This document shows positions 16,908 to 27,114 of a stretch of DNA of 59,218 nucleotides, in pieces; within the stretch, counting starts at the first letter, position 1; each line of letters opens with the position of its first letter. The translations under genes and the position numbers were made by a program. The DNA lies in contig JABWCO010000003.1 in NCBI GenBank assembly GCA_013360185.1, positions 1-59,218 of the forward strand. The letters are read 5' to 3'. The notes under the pieces are model-generated. The model saw only the letters and a list, made by a program, of their open reading frames with translations, was not told where the DNA came from and did not search any database. Origin of the DNA: Bdellovibrio sp. (lineage in GTDB: Bacteria > Bdellovibrionota > Bdellovibrionia > Bdellovibrionales > Bdellovibrionaceae).

Positions 16908-17456
16908 ATGAAACATCTCGAAGAAAAGGTTATTTCGTCACAACAAATTTTTACGGGTCGGTTTTTGAAGATTGAGCGTGATCAAGTGCAGGCTCCAGAT
17001 GGAAAAATTTATACACGAGAATACATTCTGCATCCGGGCGCCGCTATGATCATTCCGTTGTTGCCCAATGGAAATGTAGTGATGGTCCATCAATATCGTC
17101 ATGCTGTAAAACAGGTTTTTTTAGAGTTTCCTGCGGGGAAGCGGGATGCCAACGAAGTGACCCTGGATACTGCGAAACGCGAGTTGAAGGAAGAGACGGG
17201 ATATGAAGCCAAAGATTGGAAGTTTTTGACTACAATTCATCCGGTCATTGGCTATTCGAACGAGCACATTGATTTATACTTAGCGCAGGATACGAATTTG
17301 TCTCAAAGACAGTTGGATCATGGCGAATTTATTGAGGTCGTTGAAGTTCCGCCGCAGGACCTAATGCGCTATGTGCGAGAGGGGAAAGTGACCGATGTGA
17401 AAACCCAGATCGGGTCCTTTTGGCTTGATAAATTCCTTAGAGGAGAGTGGAATTAA
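16908..17456 (+). CDS. NUDIX hydrolase, ADP-ribose pyrophosphatase-like
   Basis: A 182-aa protein with a full NUDIX box, G-K-R-D-A-N-E ... [10 protein letters not shown], preceded by LEFPAGK, and a downstream [16 protein letters not shown] segment. This arrangement matches NudF-type enzymes that hydrolyse ADP-ribose to AMP and ribose-5-phosphate. No strong ribosome-binding site precedes the ATG. It lies 17 bases upstream of acnA, and its stop codon sits in the stem that holds the acnA ribosome-binding site, so ribosomes finishing this gene could open that hairpin. Confidence 0.88.
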   Translation: MKHLEEKVISSQQIFTGRFLKIERDQVQAPDGKIYTREYILHPGAAMIIPLLPNGNVVMVHQYRHAVKQVFLEFPAGKRDANEVTLDTAKRELKEETGYEAKDWKFLTTIHPVIGYSNEHIDLYLAQDTNLSQRQLDHGEFIEVVEVPPQDLMRYVREGKVTDVKTQIGSFWLDKFLRGEWN

Positions 17457-17473
17457 GAGGCAAGGAGCCTCTT
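17455..17473 (+). promoter_or_regulatory. Hairpin presenting the acnA ribosome-binding site
   Basis: AAGAGGC-AAGGA-GCCTCTT forms a perfect 7-bp stem. The Shine-Dalgarno AAGGAG lies in the loop and at the first base of the right arm, the acnA ATG follows the stem directly, and the left arm overlaps the upstream stop codon. This geometry could couple or regulate acnA translation. Confidence 0.6.
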
Positions 17474-20167
17474 ATGCACATTCATTCCAAAGATAGTTTT
17501 AAAACCAAAGATAAGTTAGCCGTCGCAGGTAAAGAATATCATATTTTCAACCTGCAAAAGATTTCTCATCCGAACCTAAAGAAGCTGCCAATTTCGTTGC
17601 GCGTTTTATTAGAAAATCTTTTGCGACACGAAGACGGCCGGCATGTTAGCAAAGAAGATATTGAATCCTTGTTGAGCCTGGATCCCAAATCCTTGTTACG
17701 TGAAATTTCATTCTTCCCCGCGCGTGTTTTGATGCAGGATTTTACTGGGGTTCCTGCCGTGGTTGATTTAGCAGCCATGCGTGACGCCATGGCCGGGTTA
17801 GGTGGAGATCCAAAAAAAATCAATCCTCTGGTTCCTGTTGATTTAGTCATCGATCACTCGGTGATGGTCGACTCATTTGCTACGCCAAGTTCTTTTGACG
17901 AAAATGTGAAAATGGAATTTGCAAGAAATCATGAACGCTATGTCTTCTTAAAATGGGGTCAGAAGGCCTTTCAAGATTTCCGAGTAGTGCCACCGGGAAC
18001 GGGTATTTGCCATCAGGTGAACTTGGAATATCTAGGTAAGACCGTTTGGGAACAAAAAACGGCCCAAGGTGAATATGCATTCCCGGACACGTTAGTGGGC
18101 ACCGACAGTCACACGACGATGATTAATGGTTTATCAGTGCTTGGTTGGGGTGTGGGCGGTATCGAGGCCGAAGCGGTGATGTTAGGGCAGCCGCTCAGTA
18201 TGTTGATTCCAGAAGTCGTGGGCTTTCGCCTTGAAGGCAAATTGAAAGAGGGCACGACGGCGACTGATTTGGTTTTGACCATCACTCAGATGTTGCGTAA
18301 AAAAGGTGTCGTCGGAAAGTTTGTAGAGTTTTACGGTCCTGGCCTTGCGACGATGTCTCTTGCCGATCGAGCGACCATCGCGAACATGGCACCAGAGTAC
18401 GGGGCCACTTGCGGTTTCTTTCCTGTGGATGATGAGACCTTAAGATATCTGCGTTTATCGGGGCGGGATGCTCACGCGATCTCTTTGGTGGAAGCTTATG
18501 CCAAGCTCACAGGTTTGTGGCGTGACGAGGCTCAAGAAAAAGATTATGTCTTCGCTGACACTTTAAGTCTTGATATGGGTTCTGTGGAGCCTTCTCTTGC
18601 TGGGCCGAAACGTCCGCAAGATCGGGTGATTTTGACGCAAGCCAAAAGTGACTTCCAACATCAATTGGTTTCAGGATTCCAAGTCGCGCCAGATAAGATT
18701 CTTAAAAACAATTCCGCCGTGCCCGTTGAGGGCGCTTCCTATTCTTTAGGACATGGTGATGTCGTTATCGCCGCGATCACAAGTTGTACCAACACTTCGA
18801 ATCCTTCGGTAATGATTGGGGCGGGCCTAGTTGCCAAGAAAGCTGTTGAAAAGGGATTGCAAGTGAAGCCCTGGGTGAAAACTTCTCTGGCGCCGGGTTC
18901 ACAAGTTGTCACAGATTATTTAGAAAAATCCGGCGTGCAAAAATACCTCGATCAATTAGGTTTTAACTTGGTTGGTTATGGTTGTACGACATGTATCGGT
19001 AACTCTGGGCCTTTGCCTCCACCCATAGCCAGCGCGGTGGAAAAAGGAAACTTGGTTGTCGCATCAGTTCTTTCTGGAAATCGAAATTTTGAAGGTCGTA
19101 TTAATCCTCATGTGAAAGCGAATTATTTGGCTTCGCCAATGCTGGTCGTAGCCCATGCAATTGCTGGCAGCATGGAGCTCGATATTACGCAAGAATCCTT
19201 GGGACAGGATAAAGATGGAAAGCCGGTGTATCTGAAGGATATTTGGCCAAGCAACCAAGAAGTGCAGGAGGCTGTGAATAAAGCGGTTGAAGTGAAAATG
19301 TTTGAAAACCGTTACGGAAATGTTTTTGCCGGGACCGCAGATTGGAAGGCAATTCAGACGACAACTTCACAGACGTATTCTTGGAATGACAGCACCTATA
19401 TCAAAAATCCGCCGTATTTCGAAGGTATGCAAAAAACTCCAGTGCCCTTAACTGAGATCACCGATGCACGTATTTTGGCGCTTTTGGGTGATTCGATCAC
19501 GACCGATCATATTTCGCCAGCGGGAAGTATCAAAAAAGACTCTCCGGCAGGTAAATATCTCAACTCCCGTGGCGTGGCAGTCAATGATTTTAACTCCTAT
19601 GGGTCCCGTAGGGGCAATGACGATGTGATGGTGCGTGGAACCTTCGCGAACATCCGTATTAAGAATGAAATGTTGGACGGTATTGAAGGGGGCATGACGA
19701 AATATATTCCGAGCGGAGACGTTATGCCGATTTTTGATGCAGCGGTGTTGTATCAAGCTGGCAAAATTCCATTGGTGGTTATTGCTGGTAAAGAGTACGG
19801 CACGGGTTCTTCTCGTGACTGGGCCGCCAAGGGAACTCGGTTGCTGGGGGTTAAGGCCGTGATTGCCGAAAGCTTCGAACGTATCCACCGTTCCAATCTA
19901 ATAGGTATGGGGGTGTTACCATTGCAGTTCACTTCAGGTGTGGATCGTAAAAACCTGGGACTTGATGGCAGCGAGACTATTGATATTGTCGGAGTCGCAG
20001 CGGGTATGAAGCCTCAACAAGATATCAAAGTTGTGATCACACGGACCGGCGGAGCTCGGCAAGAAATTTTAGTCCGTTCGCGCATAGATACGGCCGTTGA
20101 ACTTGAATACTATAAAAACGGTGGAATCTTGCACTACGTATTACGCAAACTTGCCGGCGGCGCTTAA
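17474..20167 (+). CDS. acnA: Aconitate hydratase A
   Basis: Interconverts citrate and isocitrate in the TCA cycle using a [4Fe-4S] cluster. The 897-aa length and sequence fit the AcnA/IRP1 type. Cluster ligands are seen as SCTNTS (Cys about 437) and GCTTCIG (Cys about 503 and 506). Other signatures are [39 protein letters not shown] and [16 protein letters not shown]. The ORF track start (17447) lies inside the NUDIX gene. The ATG at 17474 with AAGGAG upstream is preferred. A strong hairpin follows the stop. Confidence 0.97.
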   Translation: MHIHSKDSFKTKDKLAVAGKEYHIFNLQKISHPNLKKLPISLRVLLENLLRHEDGRHVSKEDIESLLSLDPKSLLREISFFPARVLMQDFTGVPAVVDLAAMRDAMAGLGGDPKKINPLVPVDLVIDHSVMVDSFATPSSFDENVKMEFARNHERYVFLKWGQKAFQDFRVVPPGTGICHQVNLEYLGKTVWEQKTAQGEYAFPDTLVGTDSHTTMINGLSVLGWGVGGIEAEAVMLGQPLSMLIPEVVGFRLEGKLKEGTTATDLVLTITQMLRKKGVVGKFVEFYGPGLATMSLADRATIANMAPEYGATCGFFPVDDETLRYLRLSGRDAHAISLVEAYAKLTGLWRDEAQEKDYVFADTLSLDMGSVEPSLAGPKRPQDRVILTQAKSDFQHQLVSGFQVAPDKILKNNSAVPVEGASYSLGHGDVVIAAITSCTNTSNPSVMIGAGLVAKKAVEKGLQVKPWVKTSLAPGSQVVTDYLEKSGVQKYLDQLGFNLVGYGCTTCIGNSGPLPPPIASAVEKGNLVVASVLSGNRNFEGRINPHVKANYLASPMLVVAHAIAGSMELDITQESLGQDKDGKPVYLKDIWPSNQEVQEAVNKAVEVKMFENRYGNVFAGTADWKAIQTTTSQTYSWNDSTYIKNPPYFEGMQKTPVPLTEITDARILALLGDSITTDHISPAGSIKKDSPAGKYLNSRGVAVNDFNSYGSRRGNDDVMVRGTFANIRIKNEMLDGIEGGMTKYIPSGDVMPIFDAAVLYQAGKIPLVVIAGKEYGTGSSRDWAAKGTRLLGVKAVIAESFERIHRSNLIGMGVLPLQFTSGVDRKNLGLDGSETIDIVGVAAGMKPQQDIKVVITRTGGARQEILVRSRIDTAVELEYYKNGGILHYVLRKLAGGA

Positions 20168-20184
20168 TAGGTCCTCCGGATGTC

Positions 20185-20209
20185 AGCTCGGGAGCTTTGT
20201 TCCCGAGCT
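20185..20209. terminator. Perfect 9-bp hairpin after acnA
   Basis: AGCTCGGGA-GCTTTGT-TCCCGAGCT, 18 bases after the acnA stop. There is no T-tract on either side, so it may be a 3'-end stabilising stem or a factor-assisted terminator. Confidence 0.55.
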
Positions 20210-20375
20210 ATCATATCCATGTCAAACTTCTAGTCATCTCTGAAATAATCGCGAAAAAAATTCTTCCTGAAAAAACCAGCGGCCTCTTATTTTTAGTTCA
20301 CGGGAAAAAAGTTGGCAGCTATCTTGCTTTGTCTCATGGGTCTGCCATTTTGTGAGCTTATAGCGAGGAGCATCC

Positions 20376-21176
20376 ATGCACGTAAAAGGTTTAGGTATCT
20401 TGGCGTTGGCGCTGATAGTCAGTCCGTCAGCGTATTCCCTTTCATTTTTGGGAAAACTAAAAAATGCGTTCAATGACTGTAAATACAGTTCATCTGAATA
20501 CAATGAAACTTTGCAGTACGAAAAAGAAATAACGCCGGTATTGCCGGAACATTTCTCGGGACAGTTTTCTGAATCGGATTTCGTCAACAAACCCTGGATG
20601 CGTGACTTTCGTTTGGTGATCGTCGTCAACAAAGCAGCGACAGGCCCTACGGCGCAAACTCTGCGTGTTTATGAAAGTACTCAATTGATTTACGGAACGA
20701 AGATTTCAACTGGTCGTGAAGGTTTTGAACTTCGTCGTAAAAACAAGTCTTGCGCTGGCGCACCACCAAAATCATATTGGTCGCAAACGCCTACAGGATT
20801 CTATACTCCCAAGTTTTTATCTAAAGACCATAAGTCGAGTTCCTGGGATTCAGACATGCCCTATGCCGTCTTTTTTGATATCGACAACGGCCTGGCTTTG
20901 CATCAAGCAGCACCTAGCTATATGAGTATGTTGGGTCAACGTGCTTCTGGCGGATGTGTTCGCCAAGATAAACAATCAGCTGAGTATATTTTCAACATGA
21001 TTGCAGCCACAGAAAATGCAATCGTGCCGGAAGTAAACGTCGATGGAACTCCGGTTCTAGATGAAAACGGACAAGTGAAGTACAGCAAAGGTCAAACTTG
21101 GATCAGCTCCACGACGGGTGAAGCAATCAAGTTTAACACCTTCAGTACTTTGATCATTATTGAAGATGCCCCCTAA
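20376..21176 (+). CDS. Exported L,D-transpeptidase (YkuD domain)
   Basis: A 266-aa exported enzyme that would cross-link or modify peptidoglycan, or attach proteins to it, in the periplasm. Signal peptide: HVKGLGILALALIVSPSAYS. The YkuD catalytic signature is complete: His176 in ALHQAAPS and Cys194 in SGGCVRQD, with the preceding QTPTGFYTPKF strand. Before it are ordinary YkuD beta strands (LVIVVNKAAT, LRVYESTQLIYGTKISTG). An extra Cys pair (DCKY, SCAG) may form a disulfide. Predatory bacteria carry many such enzymes, but whether this copy acts on self or prey wall cannot be told. A GCGAGGAG site precedes the start. Confidence 0.9.
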   Translation: MHVKGLGILALALIVSPSAYSLSFLGKLKNAFNDCKYSSSEYNETLQYEKEITPVLPEHFSGQFSESDFVNKPWMRDFRLVIVVNKAATGPTAQTLRVYESTQLIYGTKISTGREGFELRRKNKSCAGAPPKSYWSQTPTGFYTPKFLSKDHKSSSWDSDMPYAVFFDIDNGLALHQAAPSYMSMLGQRASGGCVRQDKQSAEYIFNMIAATENAIVPEVNVDGTPVLDENGQVKYSKGQTWISSTTGEAIKFNTFSTLIIIEDAP

Positions 21177-21233
21177 GCATTGTCTTTAAAAACAATGCCC
21201 AGCTCTGGCTTCCCCAGCCAGAGCTTTTTTTTT
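21177..21233 (+). terminator. Double-hairpin intrinsic terminator
   Basis: GCATTGT/ACAATGC overlaps the region right after the stop. It is followed by a perfect 10-bp stem AGCTCTGGCT-TCCCC-AGCCAGAGCT and nine Ts. Confidence 0.9.
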
Positions 21234-21246
21234 GCCTGAAGCGTAT

Positions 21247-22191
21247 TTAAGGACGGGCCTGGTTTTCACTACTTCGAGAATTTTTGGGCCGAATGCCCAG
21301 ACTCTTTGTTGCCTCCATGTACGCTGATACAAACTCAGTTCGTACGAAATCTTCTAAGGACGTGCTGCTCGTATTTATCTGACTGCGTTGGATGGTTCCA
21401 GCAAAAACGCCATTTGCGATTGATTCATTTAAATCATTGAAAGCTTTGGCCCAACCTTCACTCATCCCGCTTTCAGTCAATAAACGACGCATTTCTTCGT
21501 GAGGAACTTCAAGATAATCTAATTCAGGTTTTTTAATCGTTTCGGCCACGACACGAACAACCTCCGCAAAGGTCACATCACGTTCTCCGAGGATATACTC
21601 TACACTGCGTCCATGGAAAGAGGGGTTCATCAACCAGTGGGCCGCCCGAGCTGCGACATCAATGGTGGCAACCATGCTGACGGGCTTATCCGCAGGGATA
21701 GTCCCAAAGAAATTATTCGTCTTGATTATGGCCGGAATTCCCTGCAGAAGATTTTCCATATAGTAAGTGGGGCGCAAGTGAATAATCTCGGCGCGGGTCA
21801 CGGCATTGAGGCGCTCTTCTTGGTCATGCAAGCCCAGCACGGGTCCCGTTTGAGCTTCTAAATCAGCGCCGACACTGCTTAGGTTCACAACTTTTTTGAT
21901 GCAGGCTTCTTCGATAGCTTCGGCAATGACTTCGCCCATTTTGTTTTGGTAGTAGCGAGGGTCGGGCGTGCGAACATCCGAAGGAATCATCGTTAAGACG
22001 ACATTACAGCCGCGCATGGCGTCTGCTAAAAAAGACACATTGTTTGCATCGCCGGGTGCAAGCTCGGCACCGGCAAATAGAGTTTTGTTGGGAAACTTCC
22101 TGGCCACACAACGAACCTGCTGCGCATTTTCTAAAAGATGTGTGACGACTTTAGAACCGACGTGTCCGGTGGCACCCATTACCAGAATCAT
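21247..22191 (-). CDS. NmrA-like NAD(P)-binding oxidoreductase
   Basis: A 314-aa atypical short-chain dehydrogenase. The N-terminal dinucleotide loop MGATGHVGSKVV is followed by a VRCVARKF segment and the VNLSSVGAD strand. The later part (HLRPTYYMENLLQGIP, SMVATIDVAARAAHWL, EYILGERDVTFAEV) is typical of NmrA/azoreductase-like proteins that bind NAD(P)H and may act as redox sensors or reductases. The active-site Tyr of classical SDRs is not clear. A GGGAGG site precedes the ATG. Substrate unknown. Confidence 0.85.
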   Translation of the reverse strand: MILVMGATGHVGSKVVTHLLENAQQVRCVARKFPNKTLFAGAELAPGDANNVSFLADAMRGCNVVLTMIPSDVRTPDPRYYQNKMGEVIAEAIEEACIKKVVNLSSVGADLEAQTGPVLGLHDQEERLNAVTRAEIIHLRPTYYMENLLQGIPAIIKTNNFFGTIPADKPVSMVATIDVAARAAHWLMNPSFHGRSVEYILGERDVTFAEVVRVVAETIKKPELDYLEVPHEEMRRLLTESGMSEGWAKAFNDLNESIANGVFAGTIQRSQINTSSTSLEDFVRTEFVSAYMEATKSLGIRPKNSRSSENQARP

Positions 22192-22262
22192 AAAAACCTC
22201 CCTGTTAGAGTTCCCATGCTAAACGGGGACAGGGAGGTCGCGTACTTACAACTTCGTAAGTC

Positions 22263-23960
22263 TTAGCCTTTGGCTTCCGTGAGCAGCTGCTCTGCGTGGG
22301 CCAAGGATGTTTTTGAAATTTTCTCGCCGCTAATCAAACGTGCCAGTTCTTGCACACGTTCTTTGGTTTTGAGTTCTGACACAACCATCGACACAGAATC
22401 CTTTTGTGGGGACTTCTGAATAAAGAAGTGGATATCGCCATATGCAGCTACTTGCGGTAAGTGGGTGACGCAGATTACCTGCTGTCCTTTAGCAATGGTT
22501 TTTAATTTCTTGCCGACTTTTTCTGCGGTTTCACCTGAAACTCCTGTGTCGACTTCATCAAATAAATACGTGCGCGGTTGGTTTGTGGATCCAACAACAC
22601 GTTTTAATGACAACAGGATACGACTCAGCTCGCCGCCAGATGCAAACTTCGCCAAAGGACGTTTAATGTCTTTCACAGACGTCTGACTAAGGAACTCGAC
22701 ATCACTAAGACCCGTTGAAGAAAGCTCTGTCAACTTTTGTACTTGAACGTGGAAGGTTACACCCTTCATGTTCAGTTCAGCCAACTCTGCATTCACACTG
22801 TCGGCCAAAAGGTCAGCGCCTTTTTCGCGGCGTTTGTGTAAGTCTTGACCGAGAGCTTCGAGCTCTTTTAAAAGACCCGCAGCTTCTTTTTTTAAAGCTT
22901 CAATCTTTGTTTCTGAGTTTTGCAGATTGGAAATTTCGATTTCCATTTCCATCAAAGCTTTCAAGATATCATCGACATTGGCGCCATATTTTTTTTGTAA
23001 TTTGCGCAAATCGCTAAGACGTTCTTCTGCTTCCTCTAAACGTTGTGGGTCAGAGTCAATTTTGGCAGCGTATTGGCGCAGATCGTAAATGCTTTCGTCA
23101 ATCAGTGTCTTAGCTTGTTCAAGGTTTGTCAGCTTCGCGGCAATCTGCGGATCCAAAGCAGCTAAATCCAGGCCTTTTTTCAAGATGGCATTCAGACGAC
23201 TGATCGCTGAATCATCGTCAGTGTACAAAACGGCTTCGGCTTGATCGACAAAAGAACCAATGCGCGAAGAATTTTTTAATTTTTTAACTTCGATTTCTAA
23301 AGATTGGTCTTCGCCTGGCGAAAGGTCCAAGTTTGCGATCTCGTCGCGCTGATAAATAAGAAAATCCAAACGTTGCGCTTTTTGTTTTGCATCGTTTTCA
23401 AGTTTCTTAATTTGCGTAAAGATGTTGTTGTAGCGGTTGTATTTTTCCGTGAACAACAAACGTTTATCCCAGGTTCCTGCGTATTGGTCTAAAAGATCCA
23501 AGTGATAGTTCTTAGATAGCAAATTGCGATTTTCGTGCTGACCTGTCATTTCGATAAGTGGTGCCGAGTGTCCCGCGAGCTCTACAAGGGGGGCCACTAC
23601 GTCACGCAAGCTGTTTAAAGTGCTTAAGCCGCCATTAAGATACACTTTTGATTTATCACCGGTGCTTAAAACACGGCGAACGATCAAGGTCTCTTCGTCT
23701 GTTTCAATTCCCATGTTTTTCAAATGCTCAACGATATCGGGACGTCGACTGATGTCGAAAGAACCTTCGATGGTCGCCTGAGAAGCCCCTGTGCGAATAG
23801 TGTCGCTAGAGCCCTTACCGCCCATCAATAAAGACAAACTTTTTAAAAGAACAGACTTACCCGCGCCGGTTTCACCGCTTAGGATGTTCAGTCCATCTTT
23901 AAAAGAAATATGCAAATTTTCGATGATCGCAAAATTAGAAACTTTCAGTTCCAGTAACAT
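22263..23960 (-). CDS. recN: DNA repair protein RecN
   Basis: An SMC-like ATPase acting early in double-strand break repair. At 565 aa it is normal length. Walker A is GETGAGKS (residues 29-36), a central coiled coil spans about residues 150-370, then come the ABC signature FASGGELSRILLSLK and Walker B TYLFDEVDTGVSGETA. It is the last gene of a reverse operon M3 peptidase-nadK-recN; nadK ends 30 bases upstream. The nadK-recN order is common in many bacteria, which supports both calls. Confidence 0.97.
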   Translation of the reverse strand: MLLELKVSNFAIIENLHISFKDGLNILSGETGAGKSVLLKSLSLLMGGKGSSDTIRTGASQATIEGSFDISRRPDIVEHLKNMGIETDEETLIVRRVLSTGDKSKVYLNGGLSTLNSLRDVVAPLVELAGHSAPLIEMTGQHENRNLLSKNYHLDLLDQYAGTWDKRLLFTEKYNRYNNIFTQIKKLENDAKQKAQRLDFLIYQRDEIANLDLSPGEDQSLEIEVKKLKNSSRIGSFVDQAEAVLYTDDDSAISRLNAILKKGLDLAALDPQIAAKLTNLEQAKTLIDESIYDLRQYAAKIDSDPQRLEEAEERLSDLRKLQKKYGANVDDILKALMEMEIEISNLQNSETKIEALKKEAAGLLKELEALGQDLHKRREKGADLLADSVNAELAELNMKGVTFHVQVQKLTELSSTGLSDVEFLSQTSVKDIKRPLAKFASGGELSRILLSLKRVVGSTNQPRTYLFDEVDTGVSGETAEKVGKKLKTIAKGQQVICVTHLPQVAAYGDIHFFIQKSPQKDSVSMVVSELKTKERVQELARLISGEKISKTSLAHAEQLLTEAKG

Positions 23961-23990
23961 AATTTCTCCTGACCGTGCTTGACGGTCCTT

Positions 23991-24887
23991 TTAGCTTCGA
24001 TCGCCAAACTTTAATTTTTCACGTAACAAATGGAAGTAGTTGTGATTTTGTTCACGCACCATCCAATGGTCATAACAAGAACGACACACCACCACTTCAT
24101 CGTCGGCAGAGATTTCCATGACCTTCTGACCATCAACAATAAAATGGGCTTTCTGGGTTTTTCCATCCAGCTTAAACGACAGGTCGCGATTGTCAGGGAA
24201 GATCAACGGACGGGAAGTGAGACTGTGTGGGGCCACGGGTGTCACGACTAACACTTGCGCCTCAGGGTGCAAGATAGGTCCCCCAGCTGCTAAGTTGTAA
24301 GCAGTGGATCCCGATGGACTTGAAACAATAAAGCCGTCGGCTTTGACTTGGCTGACCAAAAATTTTTCTGAATAGATTGATGTGTTGATCAACTGACTCA
24401 ATGAGCCTCTTTCGATCACCAGATCATTTAAGGCGTGGAATTCGCCTCGCAACTTTCCTTTGCGCAGAACTTTTGCAAACAACATCGAACGTGGCAATAA
24501 GGTCATCTTGCCGGCCAAAGTCTTGCCTAAGATATCAAATACGGATTCCACACTGTGCGCGGTTAGAAAGCCTAAAGAACCCATATTAAAGCCTAACAAG
24601 GGAACGCTGCGACCTTCGAGCATACGCACGCCGCGCAGATAAGTTCCGTCACCGCCTAAAACAATGACGAGCTTAATGTCGTCTAATTGTTTTTTGGTTT
24701 TGGCGGCCTTCGTGCCGGGAATCAGTTTTTGCTCCGGAGCTGTGAACACGGCAAAGCCGTGCTCTTTTAAATAGTCAGCGACCTTTTTGGCCATAGAAAC
24801 AGCTTGCGCTGTTTCCGTGCGATAAACCAAGGCAATGCTGCTGCCTTCGTCTAGCGCCAAGTTGTTTTTGCCTGCCTTCGCACTCAT
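23991..24887 (-). CDS. nadK: NAD kinase
   Basis: Phosphorylates NAD to NADP in the cytoplasm. The 298-aa protein contains the GGDGT motif (residues 78-82), FNMGSLGFLT, the NAD-binding SPSGSTAYNLAAGGPILHP and TPVAPHSLTSRPLIFPD. Its ATG overlaps the upstream peptidase stop by one base (TAATG), so translation is probably coupled. Two Cys near the C-terminus (VCRSCYDH) are not typical but do not affect the catalytic motifs. Confidence 0.96.
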   Translation of the reverse strand: MSAKAGKNNLALDEGSSIALVYRTETAQAVSMAKKVADYLKEHGFAVFTAPEQKLIPGTKAAKTKKQLDDIKLVIVLGGDGTYLRGVRMLEGRSVPLLGFNMGSLGFLTAHSVESVFDILGKTLAGKMTLLPRSMLFAKVLRKGKLRGEFHALNDLVIERGSLSQLINTSIYSEKFLVSQVKADGFIVSSPSGSTAYNLAAGGPILHPEAQVLVVTPVAPHSLTSRPLIFPDNRDLSFKLDGKTQKAHFIVDGQKVMEISADDEVVVCRSCYDHWMVREQNHNYFHLLREKLKFGDRS

Positions 24888-26926
24888 TAAATCAAACCTT
24901 CACGACGTAAAAGGGCATTTGGATCTGGTTCACGGCCGCGGAATTTTTTGTAAAGTTCCATCGGGTGCTCTGTGCCGCCGCGACTTAAGATATTGTCTTT
25001 AAACTTTTTCGCGACTTCTGGATCAAACAGGCCTTTTTCTTTGAAATATTCAAAGGCGTCTGCATCCAAAACCTCGGCCCATTTGTACGAGTAATAACCC
25101 GCAGAATAGCCCCCTGCAAAGATGTGACTAAAGCTGCAAGAGCTATTAGCGCCTTCCATTTTCGGGAACAGACGAGTTTCGGCCGTGGCCTTATCTTCAA
25201 AAGCATCAACGTCCGAAATAGTAGATGGATCCGTCGAATGCCAAGCCATGTCCATAAGACCAAACTGAATCTGACGGCAAGACATGTAACCCGCTTGGAA
25301 CTGTTGTGAAGCCTTCACTTTGGCAATCAATTCCGCTGGCATTTTCTCGCCGGTTTCGTAATGACGTGCAAAAAGATCGAGACCTTCTTTTTCACCAGCC
25401 CAGTTTTCCATGATTTGTGATGGCAGTTCGACGAAATCCCAATAAACACTTGTGCCACTTAATGTTGTGTAAGTGCACTCAGAAAGCATGCCATGCAGGG
25501 CATGTCCAAACTCATGGAACAAAGTGCGAACTTCGTCGTAAGTCAAAAGCGAAGGCTTGGTCGGCGTCGGTTTAGTAAAGTTGCACACGATGCTGACGTG
25601 CGGGCGCTTCATTTCGCCGTTAATCAGACCTTGGCTGCGGAACTGAGTCATCCATGCGCCACCTTTTTTGGTTTCGCGAGGAAAGAAGTCCGTATAGAAA
25701 AGCCCCATGTACTTGCCGGACTTTTCTTCATAGATTTCGTAAGCTTTAACTTCAGGATGATAGCCCGGAATTTCTTTGTTTTCTTTGAACGTCAAACCGT
25801 AAAGTTTTTGGGCGTGTTGGAATACGCCCTCAACGACATTTTCAAGTTTGAAGAAAGGGCGCAGATCTTCTTCGTTGAAAGAATATTTTTCTTCTTTCAA
25901 TTTTTCTGAATAGTAAGCCACATCCCACGGCTTGATCTCAGTCAAGCCATCGTGTTTTTTTGCGTACTCTGCCAATTCCGCGACATCTTTTTTACCAGCT
26001 TCTTTCGAAGCCGTTAATAGTTTATTTAAGAAGCCCATGACAGTTTGTGGGTTTTTAGCCATGCGCTCTGCTAAAACAAAATCAGCGCAATCTTTAAAGC
26101 CCAAAAGTTTTGCACGTTGGTCTTTAAGTTGGATGATTTTTAAAATGTTGCCTTGATTGTCGAACTCGCCCTTATAGGCGCGGCCGGCATAAGCGCGCCA
26201 CATTTTTTCACGTAAAGTACGATTTTTCGCGTAAGTTAAAAATGGCAGATAGCTCGGGATCGACAAAGTGAAAAGCCATTTGCCTTTTTGCCCTTTGGCT
26301 TCAGCCATTGCGGCGGCACCCTCAAGGATGCCCTCTGGCAAGCCAGCCACGTCGTCTTTGTTGTCCAAGTACATTTCAAAGGCATTGGTTGCCTTCAAAA
26401 CGTTTTCAGAAAATTTAGGACTTAGAACAGCAAGCTCTTGATCTATGGCGCGCATTTTTTCTTTGTCTGTCGCCGAAAGTAAAGCGCCGTTGCGAGTGAA
26501 GCTTAAGTAAGTTTTTTCTAGCAAGCGAGTTTGCTCAGCATTTAAGTTCATGCTGGCACGCTGGTCATAAACGGTTTTCACGCGTTGAAAGATTTCCGCA
26601 TCCAAAGAAACGTCGGAAGAAAGTGCTGACATTTTGGGATAGATGTCTTTGGCCAAAGCTTGCAAAGCCTCATCCGCGTTGGCGACTTCCATGTTGCTAT
26701 AAATTCCGGAAACTCTTTCAGCCAATTCTGAAGCGGCTTCGAGGGCCAAGATGGTATTTTCAAAATTAGGTGCTGCCGTGTTGGCTTTGATTTTTGCGAT
26801 ATTTTCTTTTGCGATCTTTACCGCCTCGTCAACGGCCGGCAAGTAGTGCTCTGCTTTGATCAAATCAAACGGCGTGGCTTGGTCTTTGTTGGTGAAAGGT
26901 TTTAAAAGAGGATTGGTTGTATTCAT
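24887..26926 (-). CDS. M3 family zinc oligopeptidase (PrlC/OpdA or Dcp type)
   Basis: A 679-aa thimet-like metallopeptidase that degrades short peptides, probably in the cytoplasm since no signal peptide is seen. The zinc motif HEFGH lies at about residue 470 in TLFHEFGHALHGMLS, with the downstream glutamate region SQIMENWAGEKEGLDLFARH and the C-terminal FAGGYSAGYYSYKWAEVLDADAFEYF. It could be oligopeptidase A or dipeptidyl carboxypeptidase; length and the sequence after HEFGH slightly favour the Dcp-like branch. In a predator it may help finish prey peptide digestion (inference). It is the first gene of the operon, with GGAGG before the ATG. Confidence 0.92.
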   Translation of the reverse strand: MNTTNPLLKPFTNKDQATPFDLIKAEHYLPAVDEAVKIAKENIAKIKANTAAPNFENTILALEAASELAERVSGIYSNMEVANADEALQALAKDIYPKMSALSSDVSLDAEIFQRVKTVYDQRASMNLNAEQTRLLEKTYLSFTRNGALLSATDKEKMRAIDQELAVLSPKFSENVLKATNAFEMYLDNKDDVAGLPEGILEGAAAMAEAKGQKGKWLFTLSIPSYLPFLTYAKNRTLREKMWRAYAGRAYKGEFDNQGNILKIIQLKDQRAKLLGFKDCADFVLAERMAKNPQTVMGFLNKLLTASKEAGKKDVAELAEYAKKHDGLTEIKPWDVAYYSEKLKEEKYSFNEEDLRPFFKLENVVEGVFQHAQKLYGLTFKENKEIPGYHPEVKAYEIYEEKSGKYMGLFYTDFFPRETKKGGAWMTQFRSQGLINGEMKRPHVSIVCNFTKPTPTKPSLLTYDEVRTLFHEFGHALHGMLSECTYTTLSGTSVYWDFVELPSQIMENWAGEKEGLDLFARHYETGEKMPAELIAKVKASQQFQAGYMSCRQIQFGLMDMAWHSTDPSTISDVDAFEDKATAETRLFPKMEGANSSCSFSHIFAGGYSAGYYSYKWAEVLDADAFEYFKEKGLFDPEVAKKFKDNILSRGGTEHPMELYKKFRGREPDPNALLRREGLI

Positions 26927-27024
26927 AGGGCCTCCTGAGAGTTAAAAAAGACCCTTTTGTTTTTTCACGAACAGGCCGGAAAGGCAAAAGGTACCTGCAT
27001 GAAACAGGGACCCAAAAATGGAAA

Positions 27025-27057
27025 GGGCCCTTGGTGGTTTTATCCTTCCAAGGGCCC
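27025..27057 (-). terminator. 10-bp hairpin between the lipoprotein and M3 peptidase genes
   Basis: GGGCCCTTGG-N13-CCAAGGGCCC. On the minus strand it is followed by TTTCCATTTTTGG. It lies 58 bases past the lipoprotein stop and about 100 bases before the peptidase start, so it likely terminates the lipoprotein transcript. Confidence 0.6.
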
Positions 27058-27114
27058 ACGATATTGCGGCGTATTATTCGTCCAAAAGACGATCGAGGAG
27101 GGCCGCCCTCTCTC

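Noticed and set aside
20234-20632. 132-aa reverse ORF upstream of and overlapping the L,D-transpeptidase
   Set aside because: It covers the transpeptidase start on the opposite strand, lacks a ribosome-binding site and shows no family signature.
25493-25909. 138-aa forward ORF inside the M3 peptidase gene
   Set aside because: Antisense to a well-supported conserved gene, with a translation of no recognisable type.
27091-27110. GAGGGC/GCCCTC palindrome near the lipoprotein stop
   Set aside because: No loop, so no hairpin can form; the real hairpin is at 27025-27057.
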